Shown here: positions 1 through 12,700 of the stretch, one piece after another
How positions within the stretch are numbered: the stretch's first letter is position 1
Layout of the letters: each line of letters begins with the position of its first letter
NCBI RefSeq assembly: GCF_029633865.1
Contig: NC_079215.1
Coordinates: 49,955,843 to 50,019,842 of the forward strand
Direction: 5' to 3'
Origin: Lampris incognitus
Taxonomy: Eukaryota; Chordata; Actinopteri; Lampriformes; Lampridae
Length of the DNA stretch: 64,000 nt
The notes under the pieces: generated by a model
The model's input: the letters and a program-made list of their open reading frames with translations, nothing else
Databases searched by the model: none
Told to the model about the DNA's origin: nothing
Translations under genes and position numbers: made by a program

Positions 1-3000
1 AGGAGTTGCAGGAAAAACATGCCCAGGAGATAAGGGAGCTGGAGAGTGAGAAGGACAGGCTGCTAAAGGAAGAAAGCCAGGCAGCAGCTGAAGGTAAGGA
101 GGACAGTGCTTCGGGTCCCTGCACAGCTCAGTGAGTAGGGCATGAATTGGATTTACTAAGAATGGCAACATCCCTGGGGATAAAAAAAATGTCTGCATAG
201 GTAGGCAACTGCTTTTTAAAGTCCACCGAGAGACAGTCTAGGGCAAGCATTTTCAACAAACATATTTATAGAAACAGAAGACTGGCTTCTGTCCAATCAC
301 TTGAACACAGCTTAAATAATGTCATAACCTCACAGTGTCAAATCTCATCTCTAGCTATCTACACAGCGCACTGTTTTTATGTGATGAACATTTCTGTCCA
401 TTTTAGCCATGGAAGCACTGACAGCAGCTCACCGTAAGGAGATGGAGAGTGAGGTTGAAAAGGCCAGAAGGCTGGCTGGAGGGGGTGCACATAGCGACAC
501 TATGTACAGAGAACAGATGTAAGTTTATAATAGACATATCATTGTCATAGGTACACAAGACCGCGACCCCTTGCAAGATAGGGCATTAATGACTCGCTCT
601 ACAATATGTGCATGTGTGTGTCAGGCCCCCGGCTGACCCCTTATGCAGTGAGTTGGATGCGCTGTCAGCACGCTTGTCTCAGAAGTGCTTGGAGGTGAGC
701 ATGTCTGAGCAGAATGTCAAAGGCAGAGAGACAGAGCTTGGCCGCATGGAGAGAGAGATGGCGCAGCTCCGCAGAGAGAACAAGGTTTGGGAAGAAAGGG
801 GGTACAGTTTATAAGGAGTACCTTGTGTAATTCTGTTTAAACACAGTGTTACATACAACGTTTAGTAGAGTTATGGCTAAACCTCTATGCCTTTTTTCTT
901 TATTATCTACTTTCATTAACAAGAACAACAAAGGTCTGGTATCATTATGCCTACTAGCTCACGGTGTATATTCGTTCTGCGAATTTAATTTAAAAATTCC
1001 TGTTTTTTTTTTTTTTTTAATTTTAGGATCTTAAGGCTAAGCTGGCTGAGGAGATTAGTCGCATGCGTTATTTCATCACAGGGCAGAGGTCAGAGATGAA
1101 ATCCCTCAGGAACACCAGCCGTAGCCCCTCGGAGTTGGAGGTATCGATGATAAAAAATGACGTTTACATCACTGTATTTGAATTGGAGCCTACACCCTAT
1201 CAATTTACATTAAAAATTGCTCATAGGCCAATAATACCTTTTTGTTCAGTTTGAAGGACAGCAGAATCTATGAAGCAGGGGTTTGCATGCTCTGTTCACA
1301 ATGTGACCTCAGTGTCTTCTGCAACACCAACCTTAGTTTGTCTTAAGGGACCCTTGGTTGTGCGGGTATTGTGAGATATTGCTTCATGTGTGTCACAGCC
1401 AAGGGGAGAACAGCTGGCAGTGTTTTCATGGGGGAGCTAAGCGTTTAGTTGGGACACGTGTGCACCAGAGTGTTGAACCCGCTAACTACTGAATCAACAG
1501 ACGGATTCGTTCACTTTTAACTTTGTGTGTCCTCTCCTCGTTTCCAGCTCCCCGTGGCAACACTCCCATTTCTAGTTTGCCACAGTTTGCCACCTTCTGG
1601 TTTAGAGTATACTGCCATCTACTGCCCGGTTTACGTATTTCCTTAGCCGATGACGGCTTACGTCACTCGTGTCCCCCAGCGGAAGCTCTCGGGTTCAGCC
1701 TTATTGCCGACTAGCGCTTGCTGGAGCCCGCAAAGGTCCCCGCAGAGATCAGCTTTCCATCGGTGTTGAAAAATCACATGTGTCGCCCCAGTTCCACTAA
1801 TGAGGTCACATTTTGTGTGGGTCAGATGCTGCTGAGAGTAAAGGAAAACGAGGTGGAGTACCTTAAGAAGGAAAACGGCTGTCTGCAGAGCGAAGTGGAG
1901 TTCCTGAAGAAGGTGCACTTTTAAATCCTCCAGCTCACTTCGTTGAACGTCTTATCACGGTTACAAAAAAAAAGATGACTTTCACATATATATACACTAC
2001 CGTTCAAAAGTTTGGGATCACCCAAACAATTTTGTGTTTTCCATGAAAAGTCACACTTATTCACCACCATATGTTGTGAAATGAATAGAAAATAGAGTCA
2101 AGACATTGACAAGGTTAGAAATAATGATTTGTATTTGAAATAAGATTTTTTTTACATCAAACTTTGCTTTCGTCAAAGAATCCTCCATTTGCAGCAATTA
2201 CAGCATTGCAGACCTTTGGCATTCTAGCTGTTAATTTGTTGAGGTAATCTGGAGAAATTGCACCCCACGCTTCCAGAAGCAGCTCCCACAAGTTGGATTG
2301 GTTGGATGGGCACTTCTTTGAGCAGATTGAGTTTCTGGAGCATCACATTTGTGGGGTCAATTAAACGCTCAAAATGGCCAGAAAAAGAGAACTTTCATCT
2401 GAAACTCGACAGTCTATTCTTGTTCTTAGAAATGAAGCTATTCCATGCGAGAAATTGCTAAGAAATTGAAGATTTCCTACACCGGTGTGTACTACTCCCT
2501 TCAGAGGACAGCACAAACAGGCTCTAACAGGTACTATTTAATGAAGATGCCAGTTGGGGACCTGTGAGGCGTCTGTTTCTCAAACTAGAGACTCTAATGT
2601 ACTTATCTTCTTGCTCAGTTGTGCAACGCGGCCTCCCACTTCTTTTTCTACTCTGGTTAGAGCCTGTTTGTGCTGTCCTCTGAAGGGAGTAGTACACACC
2701 GGTGTAGGAAATCTTCAATTTCTTAGCAATTTCTCGCATGGAATAGCTTCATTTCTAAGAACAAGAATAGACTGTCGAGTTTCAGATGAAAGTTCTCTTT
2801 TTCTGGCCATTTTGAGCGTTTAATTGACCCCACAAATGTGATGCTCCAGAAACTCAATCTGCTCAAAGAAGTGCCCATCCAACCAATCCAACTTGTGGGA
2901 GCTGCTTCTGGAAGCGTGGGGTGCAATTTCTCCAGATTACCTCAACAAATTAACAGCTAGAATGCCAAAGGTCTGCAATGCTGTAATTGCTGCAAATGGA

Positions 3001-3427
3001 GGATTCTTTGACGAAAGCAAAGTTTGATGTAAAAAAAATCTTATTTCAAATACAAATCATTATTTCTAACCTTGTCAATGTCTTGACTCTATTTTCTATT
3101 CATTTCACAACATATGGTGGTGAATAAGTGTGACTTTTCATGGAAAACACAAAATTGTTTGGGTGATCCCAAACTTTTGAACGGTAGTGTATAAAGAAAC
3201 GGTGGTACCTTTATTATGAATCTAATGATTATTCGCTGCCTGACTTTGACGAAGCAACCGTCTGCTGTGTCCCACCTTAGGAGAAGGCGGCAGCTTATGA
3301 GCGCTACCAGGAGGCTTATGTAGAGTTCAATGCATGGAAAGGTCGGAGCCAACTGGAGATTGGCTCCCTGAGAGAGCATCTGAAACTGGCCAACGCTGCA
3401 CTAAAGGAAGGGGCAGGAGACACTTGA
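1..3427 (+). CDS. triobp: triobp-like coiled-coil protein, 3' end of gene (partial, six exons)
   Basis: Coding exons read 1-93, 407-518, 625-784, 1027-1140, 1826-1912 and 3281-3427 (TGA), with GT-AG borders and phases that join without a break. The start lies before the window. The product is an almost continuous charged coiled coil. It carries the motif SQKCLE, then an SELEMLLRVKENEVEYLKKE segment, and ends near LREHLKLANAALKE. That is the C-terminal layout of TRIOBP (Tara) and its paralogue MPRIP, which bind and bundle F-actin and link to Rho/Trio signalling. LLRVKENE...YLKKE is closer to my memory of TRIOBP, and the neighbours are human chromosome 22q13 genes, so triobp is preferred. PH domains would be upstream and out of view. 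A poly(A) signal AATAAA lies at 3519-3524. The last intron holds a foldback transposon. The family is sure; the paralogue is less so. Confidence 0.8.
1991..3193. mobile_element. Foldback element made from the 5' part of a Tc1-type transposon
   Basis: Two arms, 1991-2528 and 2656-3193, are inverted copies of each other, 538 bp each, around a 127-bp centre. Both ends start with a TA and the CACTACCGTTCAAAAGTTTG-type terminus common in fish Tc1 elements. The reading frames at 2258-2461 (+) and 2723-2926 (-) translate identically and sit symmetrically about position 2592. Each arm encodes the N-terminal helix-turn-helix of a Tc1 transposase (MARKRELSSETRQ, then KLKISYTGVYYSLQ). On the minus strand the frame runs on into the centre (SGRPRCTTEQEDKYI, LTGPQLASSLNST). 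The catalytic half is absent. It sits inside the last triobp intron. Confidence 0.85.
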
Positions 3428-4217
3428 GTGGTGAGGACACCAATTAAGGGTGTCCTTTATGAACAAATCCAGGAGGCGTTTATTAATGCACATACTACAT
3501 AGTGCAATAAGTACGGACAATAAAATCGTATGACATCTTGCTCTGGCACTGACTGCCTAACTGGGATTTGTCAGATTAAGTGTAAAAATGACCTACTTTT
3601 GGATACCACTGTGCAATTCCGACTGTTATGACTAAACAAAAGTGTACAAGACTACCAACGAATAAATGATGACACATTTCTTTGTTTGTTTTACATGTAG
3701 ACTTAATTTATTGAGTTGTAAAACACAAACATGCAAACAGGAGTGAAGGCCTGACTGATAGACTTGACAGCCCCACATTAATATGATATGAGATCTCTTA
3801 AAAATACACTTGTGGAAATGAGCTGAAAGGGAGATCGACGGAGGCAAAAAAGAGGAATGGATTTGGAAATCACAGTGCTCTTCTTATCCATTCTCCCCAG
3901 TTTTTCCCCATTGGCTGGCATGCTTGCCATTGATGAAAATCACCCTTTGTAAGAAAAGAGAAGGAAATCAGAATCAGAATACTTTATTCATACCCAAGGG
4001 GAAATTGGATTCAAATGTTTTTAAACTGTCATCTACTTTCAATTGTCAACAGCTGTCATTTTGAATTCTTTTTTAAATGTAACATCGACCACACAAGTGC
4101 ATTTTCCACACCCTCTCTAATAGCCACACACACGTGATGGTGTATTGTTTGTTTAAACATTAACAGAGGTGTGGCTAACATACACTTGGAATTAGCCATT
4201 AATTTACCATAATCAGC
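3428..4217. other. Convergent 3' UTRs of triobp (+) and smdt1 (-)
   Basis: No further coding exon is seen here. AATAAA on the plus strand at 3519-3524 can end triobp. TTTATT (AATAAA on the minus strand) at 3707-3712 and 3983-3988 can end smdt1. The transcripts therefore end within about 200 bp of each other. About 3967-4015 carries a short fish repeat tail (repeated CAGAAT, then ACTTTATT and GGGGAAATT), which may supply the proximal smdt1 poly(A) signal. Confidence 0.55.
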
Positions 4218-5834
4218 TCAGTCGTCGTCATCATCATCCTCTGGGACGAAGATGTCATGTTCCTCTAACAGAGCGGCAAAGTTCTTGCTGATGAGAGTTC
4301 CAACATAAAGGAAAGGCACCACCACTGCTGTCATACGGATAAGACCAAATGATGTCTGAAACCATAAGTGGGGAAAAAATTATCATTAATGTTAAACAAT
4401 TGTCAGACATTGAAATTTGTATATAAAAAGATGTTGTTGGTTACCTATTTACTCTTGTGTGCTCAATTTGTTTTAAAGGTTTCAGGATTTTTCTTTGATT
4501 CTGAACAGTTTTGACTACGATTATTGAAGATGTACACAATATGGAACCAGATTTGTTTCAAAATCAATACAGGAAACGATAAAGGAACAGTGAACATGAT
4601 TTTTAAATATCCACTATGTCTTATAAACATGTAACAGGTGAAGTGTGCATTAACTCATTTGTTTTTTCGAGACAAACTGAGAAGTGAGCTTCACAAATAC
4701 AATTTTAAGGAGTGATAATTATTAGAGCCAATCACATCATAATTTGCCCAGCATCATCAATCATCACCCTGTTCACCCAAGTGGAGGAGGGGCAAAAAAG
4801 AAGACTGACAAATAGTGTCATAACACATCCCTTAACATTTACAATAAAAAATAACTTAAACCCTGAGGAATCAAAAGGAAAATATCATGACGAGTTCCAA
4901 TGATTATGAACTACAGTGTATAACCATTATAATCCCACTGTATTGTCACAGCTCTTAAATGAACAGGCCCATTGAATTATTCCCACAAAAAACTATGATC
5001 CGAATAGATGCCAGCAACAATGCACTCGTCAGTATACTTTAAAACAGTGGATGTGGCCGTGCATAGATAAATACATCTTCAGATAGGAATTGATAACCAT
5101 TTGCTAGTTTCTGGAAAAAGACTGTTTTGGTGTACCATACTTGTTCATAAAACATGGTGGGTTTAAATCATGTTCCCTGGTTTAATTTGATTTTGAAACA
5201 AACGTGGTCCCATATTCACGTTACTCCACAACAAGAAACAAGAGCCTAATCTGACGGAAAACAACCAGCCTGGAGGTGCCCAACTACACTACACGACACT
5301 GGGTTGCCATGTTCCCGTTTTGGTTTTTTGTTGTTATTTTGGCTAGTCATATGCTGCTCGTTTTTCTCACTTAAACATTACATATCAAAATCGATGGTGG
5401 CAAATTGTGTTGGGAGCTGAATTAACCCAATTCAACCCAATATGTCAACCCACTGCGCTTCCATTTTAACAGGGCAGCTCTAGATCTTTATCAAATGACT
5501 TTACTTCCTCAAATGGCCTTTGCGTAAAATAAACACGGGTTTCCATTGGCCAACATCAAACGTCGCAGCACACCTCTGGCTTTCCTATTCGTCATAGCTG
5601 GTGTCAAACATGAACCGAGTCCCGCCTGCCTTACCTCCCAAACATTTAGCCTGTCCAAATATGAATACTTACCTTATCCGGCTTCGGTAGGATTCCGCCA
5701 GAAGCTGTTGATACCGCAGTACGAAGCTGAGTTACCCTACATACGTTTGACGTTTTCGGGCCAGTGCTGCCGCTCGCTATCCCAATTATTCTATCGGTGC
5801 ACTTTCGCGTGAGCCGAAACATCCCTGTCGCCAT
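4218..5834 (-). CDS. smdt1: Essential MCU regulator EMRE (SMDT1), 99 aa
   Basis: Two coding exons, 5673-5834 (54 codons) and 4218-4355 (45 codons and TGA), joined in phase 0. The product is a single-pass inner mitochondrial membrane protein that binds the pore MCU and couples it to MICU1/2, allowing calcium uptake. An Arg/Lys-containing N-terminus fits a matrix-targeting peptide. Then come the conserved ILPKP motif (about residues 49-53), a membrane helix (about 57-81, VVVPFLYVGTLISKNFAALL) and the tail EEHDIFVPEDDDDDD. The last 30 residues are almost as in mammals. The ATG at 5834 was chosen because an in-frame upstream ATG at 5864 would add ten residues (MSRPPLRAEK) unlike the family. The gene is head to head with luc7l and tail to tail with triobp. 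About 1.3 kb of intron 1 (4356-5672) shows no clear feature. Confidence 0.95.
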
Positions 5835-6728
5835 TTTTTCAGCGCGTAAGGGGGGGCGGGACACGGGCCAGCGTCCGGATATGATGGCGTGCCTTAACCC
5901 GGGGCGAAAAAAGTCTTAAAAACACAAAATAGAAACGCTCGACTTGCGCAGTTTTCCATGTATTACTACTGCCGTGAAGCATAGACAACACGGCCTTTCC
6001 ATCATGTCCCATACACCCCTTACATGTCTAACGCGCTGCAAAATAAACAATGCAAGTTTAATCACCCCATTTTATATACAGTGTACTTATGTTTGTATAA
6101 TAATGATAATGATGATAATAATAACAACATATGATAACAATCATCATCATCATGATCATATTGTGGCGTATGACGCTGGTACGCCAATCATCGTATCACC
6201 CAGCGGATGGGGACTGCAGCACTTCCTCTAGTCAACGTGAATTACGCGCTACGAAAGATAGGAAGTCGACGACAGAGAAGAAAGGACACGGACTTTACTT
6301 AGCAACTCCTGGCCGTCTGGCTGGAGATTTCGCTACACATTGTCGATTCCCTAAAGCGACGGCAGAGCCGACGGTTTCTTTCACTTCCACCCCGGTTAAA
6401 CCGACAAACGCCCCTCCGCATCCAGCACGCCGCTCTCTTCAACTCGCGCGCGACGAGCTCCAGTTCCAGGCGAAAAGGGAAAGGGGAGTCCATGAGTTCG
6501 TGTAAATAGCGTTGCATCTCGTTCATCCAGCCCTCCACCCGCGTTGCACTAGTGTCGCGCAGCCGTCGATGCGGTGTAATAGGCAGACATACGGTATTGT
6601 GTACAGGTAGATAGTCTGTTCGCGGGGAACTTTTGAGAAAGTTGCCCGCGGTGGTTTGCCCAGGCCTTGCGGCGGAGGCTGCATGTGAGAAGACTATCCC
6701 GGCGTGATTGACTGACGCGCCGAGAGAA
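5835..6728. promoter_or_regulatory. Shared upstream region of smdt1 (-) and luc7l (+)
   Basis: The two start codons are about 0.9 kb apart on opposite strands. The DNA is CpG-rich near both genes: a GC-box-like GGGGGCGGG lies near 5850, and CpG is dense at 6400-6720. A short TCATCATCAT/ATAATG-rich simple repeat lies at about 6100-6165. No TATA box is obvious. This is consistent with two divergent housekeeping promoters. Transcription starts cannot be placed from sequence alone. Confidence 0.5.
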
Positions 6729-9700
6729 ATGTCGGCCCAGGCGCAGATGCGGGCGATGCTCGACCAGCTAATGGGGACGGGGAGAGACGGTGAGTTTGGC
6801 TGCCGACGAACGCGGAAAAGCGCATCGGTTTTCCCTCGTTGTTTTCGTCGCCGTGTACAGTGCCGTCCCTTTAGCTATAGCGAGCCTCGCTGTTGCTGCC
6901 GATGAAACATGCTATGCTAACTTAGCTTGTTAGCTAGGAGGCTAGCCAACCGCCTAGCTACCTGTTGTATCTAGGGAGCTAGTTTGCCGCTTAAGTTGGC
7001 TAACTTGCGTCATTTATGACCGATATCTTTGTTTCCCTTGTTACAACACTGCTTTTCGCCTTTTTCGGGGTTTTCGGTAGTCGTAGTTTTCGGGGTGTTT
7101 GTTACCCTGGCCCTTGTCCTGGATGACTGGTTAACCCCCTGATGTTGTTAATCTGTCACTTCTCCAAGGCTTTCTGTGGTCGGGATTCACGAAACCTTAA
7201 AGGAAAAAATAAAATCCTCCTTCAGAAACGTCTTGACATTTTCGTGGGATATTTCTTGAAACTTTCCAAAAATATCTTGGAACGTTATTATAAGAACTTC
7301 TTAAAATACCATACTGAGGATATATTTATGGGCGATATAGTAATGAGACTTGTGTATATGCAAAGTCGGCATGTGGACAAATTGAGACAAAGAATACAAG
7401 CCACATGTCTATCTGAAAAACAACAGCAATTCTCTTAATAGCCTACCGTTGAAACTGATTAATATATTCACTAAGCGTGTACCGCTTAGTGTTAACACTA
7501 TATCATTTATTACATTGCCAAACATATGTGCTGCATTCACAGAAGTGACAACGTTAAATATTAGCTAGTCCAGTAGAATACTATATATCTTTACAAATAA
7601 AGAAATGTAGTTGTCATTCTACAAATGGTTTTCGTTTTGGCCTTTCCATACATTAGCCCATATTTATTCAGAGTAGCTAGCCTAGTAACAGTGGTCTGTC
7701 TGTCTGCTGTTATGATAAAATGATATTACATTTTTATAGACAGTACATGCTAAATAGTTCTGATAGCCAAAAATAGTTTTATAACATCCTGTAGCCTATG
7801 TGTTTGTCCTTTGGTTATCAGCACTAGCCAATAAATTGATCTGCCATACATTTAAAACGAAATTTCATTTCTTTTAGATGTCATTTCTTTTAAATGTCAT
7901 TTCTATCATGTACACAAGTACATGATAGAAATGACAATACATTCTTCCTGGTTAGGCTACGGTATATATAAATCTAAAGTTTCCCGGCTCTGTGACATGT
8001 CTAAGACACCTGCCAAGGCGGCATATAGCACTGTTGCCTCGCAGCAAGAAGGTCCTGGGTTCTAACCCCAGGTTGTCCCAGGTCCTTTCTGTGTGGCGTT
8101 TGCATGTTCTCCCCGTGTCTATGTGGGTTTCCTCTGGGTGCTCCCGTTTCCTCCCACTATCAAAAAGACATGCATGTTAGTGTTAATACTCTTGCCTGTG
8201 CCCCTGGCAGAGGCAATTGAAAGAAGAACTGGAGTTGGCCCCTGGGCGCTGCAGATGCCCACTGCTCCTAAACAATATGATGGGTTGAATGCAGAGAACA
8301 AATTCGTTTTAAGAACACAATTCCTTGTAAGAATACAATGACAAAATAAAGTGGCTTAAATAAAGTAGCTCAAATTATTCTAGAGTTAAGATATTTAGGA
8401 TATTTATTAGGCTATATATTTAAGATACTTACAATAATTCCCTCTCTTAAAATCACCCTTGAGTGAAGTTTGAGAAAATTCTTGCAAGATTCTTCATTTG
8501 TGGACGCAAACTTTAATTTCTTCTTAAATTTCAATTTAACGCAAAAGTAGATTTGTAGGATGAATTTTCTAAGAACAATTTCTGAATCCAACTCTTTGAA
8601 CTAACTTATCTGTGTTTATCTCATATTTGCCTTTTCCACATATCGCTACCAAAAGGAGACACCATGCGGCAAAGAATTAAATTCACAGATGAGCGGGTCT
8701 GCAAGAGTCACCTATTGGATTCGTGTCCTCATGACATTCTGTCAGGAACAGTGAGTATTCTGTCTCTGAACCATGCATTGTAGTTGGTGTATGTGTAAAT
8801 TAGATACTTATTTGCTTGTTTTAGTGTGTGTCAGTGCACATGCCTTCAAATGATGAAGATGTAGCAAGATATTTTTCAGGTCTCGGTGTAATGATGCTGA
8901 AAATTGATAGGAGAGGTTTTTATTTTAGGTTAGAGAAATAACGGGTTTGATCTGAGAAATGTGTTAATTTTACCAAAGTAAGAAATGAATTTATACCCTT
9001 TAGGCTTCTGGACCACATTTGTACACCCTTTTGTATTCAAGGACTGTTGGGAAAGAAGATAGCAGATGACTAGATTCTAAAGTTTGCAGTTCTCAAGGTT
9101 GGGTTGGTAATTGGTCTGTTAGCATGTACATTTTAAGGCATTGTTTCGGAAAAAATGGAGATGTTAGCATCTTTATTCTTTCATTGATGCATATGCGTAT
9201 AAAAAAAACAAAAACAACGGCGTCCGGGTAGTGTAGCGGTCTGTTCTGTTGCCTACCAACACGGGATCGCCGGGTCGAATCCCCGTGTTACCTCCAGCTA
9301 GGTCGGGCGTCCCTACAGACACAATTGGCCGTGTCTGCGGGTGGGAAGTCGGATGTGGGTATTTGTCTTGGTCGCTGCACTAGCACCTCCTCTGGTCAGT
9401 CAGGGTGCCCCCTGGCTCGCCAGAGAGGGGGTGGAGCAGCGACTGCGACGGCTCAAAAAAAGAGTGGGATAATTGGCCAGATACAATTGGGGAGAAATTG
9501 AAAGAAAGAAAAAACCCTGCATAAAGCAGTTGTTTTTTTTAATTTTTTTTTTTATCAACATCTTTTTTTTATCAATTAGAATCTGTATCTCTCCACCGTA
9601 CATTATGATACTTTTTCTCTGCTTATGAAAATATGAATTCAATAACACCACACATAAAGCTATGTAAATGAATTAACTTAATTACAATAACACAATGTAC

Positions 9701-12700
9701 AAAACTGTGTAGATGAATTAACTCCAAGTACCTTAGCATCTAGCTTATGGCTTTCAATACAACACAGCAACATTAGTTACTATATTTTAAAGCATAAATC
9801 ATGAACTCAAAACATTAAATCCAACACACACATTCAGTCTGTCTCTGATTGGTTTTGAGAGTCTCTAACATATTTAACAAAGATGTATAATGTTGCATAG
9901 CCACAAAATAAATATTCCATGGAGTGAAATTAGCTAGCATAATAAGCTAAACTACACTATTATCAACGTAACTCAATGTTAAACTCACAAGAGCTTTGCT
10001 CTGTAAAATACAAAGAGATGACGCTCGCCGGTCAAACTTTGGTTCTCAAGAGTAGGAGTCTTCTTAGTGTAAAATCCAAAATATAGTACTTGTTCATGAA
10101 CTTTAGAGAAAGTTATAAGCCCCCCTGAATGTGCTTGTAACCCTGCATGTGCAACTTTTGTACAGGTTTAAGTTGACTAATGTCAGGGGTAGGAGTAAAA
10201 TCAAGTGCTTGTATAAAAACTTGGTCAAGACTGTTCAGAATTGAGCGCAAAACTAAGATTGCCAAGTGATTTTGTTGTTAGTTTGTCAGACTGCTCTTTG
10301 TCTTGTTGACCTTCAGACCTCTGAAACTTCTGTTTCTTCCTGAACAGGATTGTCTCCACCAGCTTTAGGCTCAATTTCACCTTGTTCCTCCATCCCAGAT
10401 TCCTCTGCCATCATCATGTCCTCTTTGTCGTCATCTTTTTACTCTTCTACATTTCCTTCACTTGCTTCAACTGTGTTTTCTCTCTCAGATTCATCATGGA
10501 CTATTTCATCTTCGACTTCCGCATCATCATCAACAGGTATGTCTACCTCAACCGGTAAGTTTTCTTTCCACAGGTATATCTCCTTCCTTTTCCTCAGGAT
10601 TATTCCCTTTCAGGTCTCCCAAGGGCTAGATTGCATCAGCCTCTGGATTCAGGTTTGGCTTTTGAGTGCTCATTGCATCTTGGTCATCTTGCCTAGTTGG
10701 GTTGACTCGTGCTTGAGGGATTCATGGACAATGGTTGTCGGAAATGTGATATTCTCCTGAGTGGTCTATGGGCAGTAGTATTCCACTTCCTCTTCACTTT
10801 CCAACTGTTTCTGTGGTACACCTTCCTCTTGAGGTACTTCGCTTCCCTGATGAGTTTGAGCTTTTCCTCTCTTTTCTGTTACCTGGTCCACTTCATCTAG
10901 CATGGATGGAGCTAGAAAACCACAGGGTAACAGCAAGTCTTGGTGCAGTGTCCTCTCTGGACCGTCAGAGGTTACCGGAGCTACTACATAGACTGGGGAA
11001 TTGTCAGTCTGCCTCACAACTTTGTACACAGTACTGCTCCATCTGTCTGCTGTCTTATGTTTACCCCGTATTTAGGCATTCTTGACAAGGACAAGGTCTC
11101 CTTCTTCAAGGATAAACTCTGACTTTGAGGTCGTATTTCTCCTTGTTGCACTGAGCAGTCTTTTCACTGTGTTCAATGGCAAGCTTGTAGTTTTCTTGCA
11201 GACTTTCTCTCAGTTTTTTCACATAGTCCATGTGAGTGACTTTCTCCAGTCCGTTTTGGTGCAGTTGTACAAGTGAACCAAAGGCTGCACAAAATCACGC
11301 CACTTGACTTTTTCCTCTTCCTGGAGAGTTCCCAGCTTCTCCAGAAGTGTTCAGTTGAACCTCTCAATGAGATTACCTCGGGGGGTGGTAAGGGGTTGTC
11401 TTTGTCTTCGTTATCCCCAAAAGCTAGCAAAGATCTTTGATGAAAGCGAACTCAAAGTCGTGACCCTGATCACTGTGAAGTCGTTCGAGCATGCCGTAGT
11501 GGATAAAGAAACTGGTCCACAGGATCTTGGCTACTGTCTTTGCCTTCTCATCAGCAGTAGGAATAGGAATGGCAACAGCATACTTGATGAAATGGTTGGT
11601 TATGACCAAGATGTTCTTCGTTCCACGTCCATCAGGTTCCAAGGACAAGTAGTCCATGCAGACTGACTCGAGTGGTCGAGTTGTCTGGGTATTCACAAGA
11701 CAGGCAATTTTCTCAGCTCTGGCCTTACGACGGATACATCTTTTACAGTTTCTGACTTTCCTTTCAACATCCGCGGACATCCTTGGCCAATAGAAACGCG
11801 TACGAATGAGATCCATCTGTCCATTCCCAAGTGACCGACTGAGTCTTGGAGACCTTCAAGTGCCACTTCTCTGTATTTCGAGGGGAGAACTGGCTGGTAG
11901 AAGGGCTCACCTCTGTTCATGCGTTTCTTGTACAGAATGCCATTGTTTACTACAAGTTGATCCATCATTCTAAGCATGAGTTGAACTTCTCGGTCTTCCT
12001 GTTGGCGAACATGATAAGTGAGACGTCTTCCTGTGTTGACAGTGTCTATGACTCTGCTGATCGGGGGATCATTTTGTTGTTCTACAGCCCAGTCTTGCTG
12101 TGACATCCTAGGTAGGGTGCTAGATCCATGCAGTAGGTCAGCTCGAGAACTCTGCTGGGATAGCACTCGCATCAATGGTGAGACACTCTACTATGACAGA
12201 TGAGTGGCTGCCCTCTTCAGTGTCTGGAGCTTTGTCTAGCTCATGTTTTTGGCAAATGGCTTTGACAGGATCTTTGGGGAAGATGGGTTCACTCCTTTCA
12301 TTCATGAACCTTGAAATTAACCATTCCACCCTGTCGTCTTCGTCTTGAGCGCTTAGGTCAGTTTCCACCGCATCATATGGACGTCTGGATAACCCATCGG
12401 CATCAATATTTCTCTTGCCAGCTCTGTGCTGTATGTTGAAATTGAAGTTAGACAGGGCAGCGAGCCACCGGTGTCCCACAGCGTTGAGCTTGGCAGACGT
12501 CAAGAAGTAGGTCAATGGATTGTTGTCAGTGATGATGATGAACTCAGATCCATAGAGGTAGTCAAAGACTCTCCGTGACAGCCCACTTGAGCGCTAAAAG
12601 CTCAAGTTTTTGGGTAGGGTAACGCTGCTCACAGTTGGACAGGCCTCTACTTGCATAAGTGATGACTCTCATCTCACGGGCTTGTTCTTGATAGAGAGCT

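Noticed and set aside
1-3427. MPRIP as the identity of the first gene
   Set aside because: Not excluded, but the ending and the chromosome 22q13-like neighbours fit TRIOBP better.
8018-8090. A tRNA gene in the head of the family A repeat
   Set aside because: No cloverleaf can be closed, and the same head recurs in at least two other copies with SINE tails.
10350-10760. A 136-codon plus-strand frame rich in Ser/Thr
   Set aside because: It lies antisense in the Gypsy fossil and has low-complexity composition. It shows no conserved motif.
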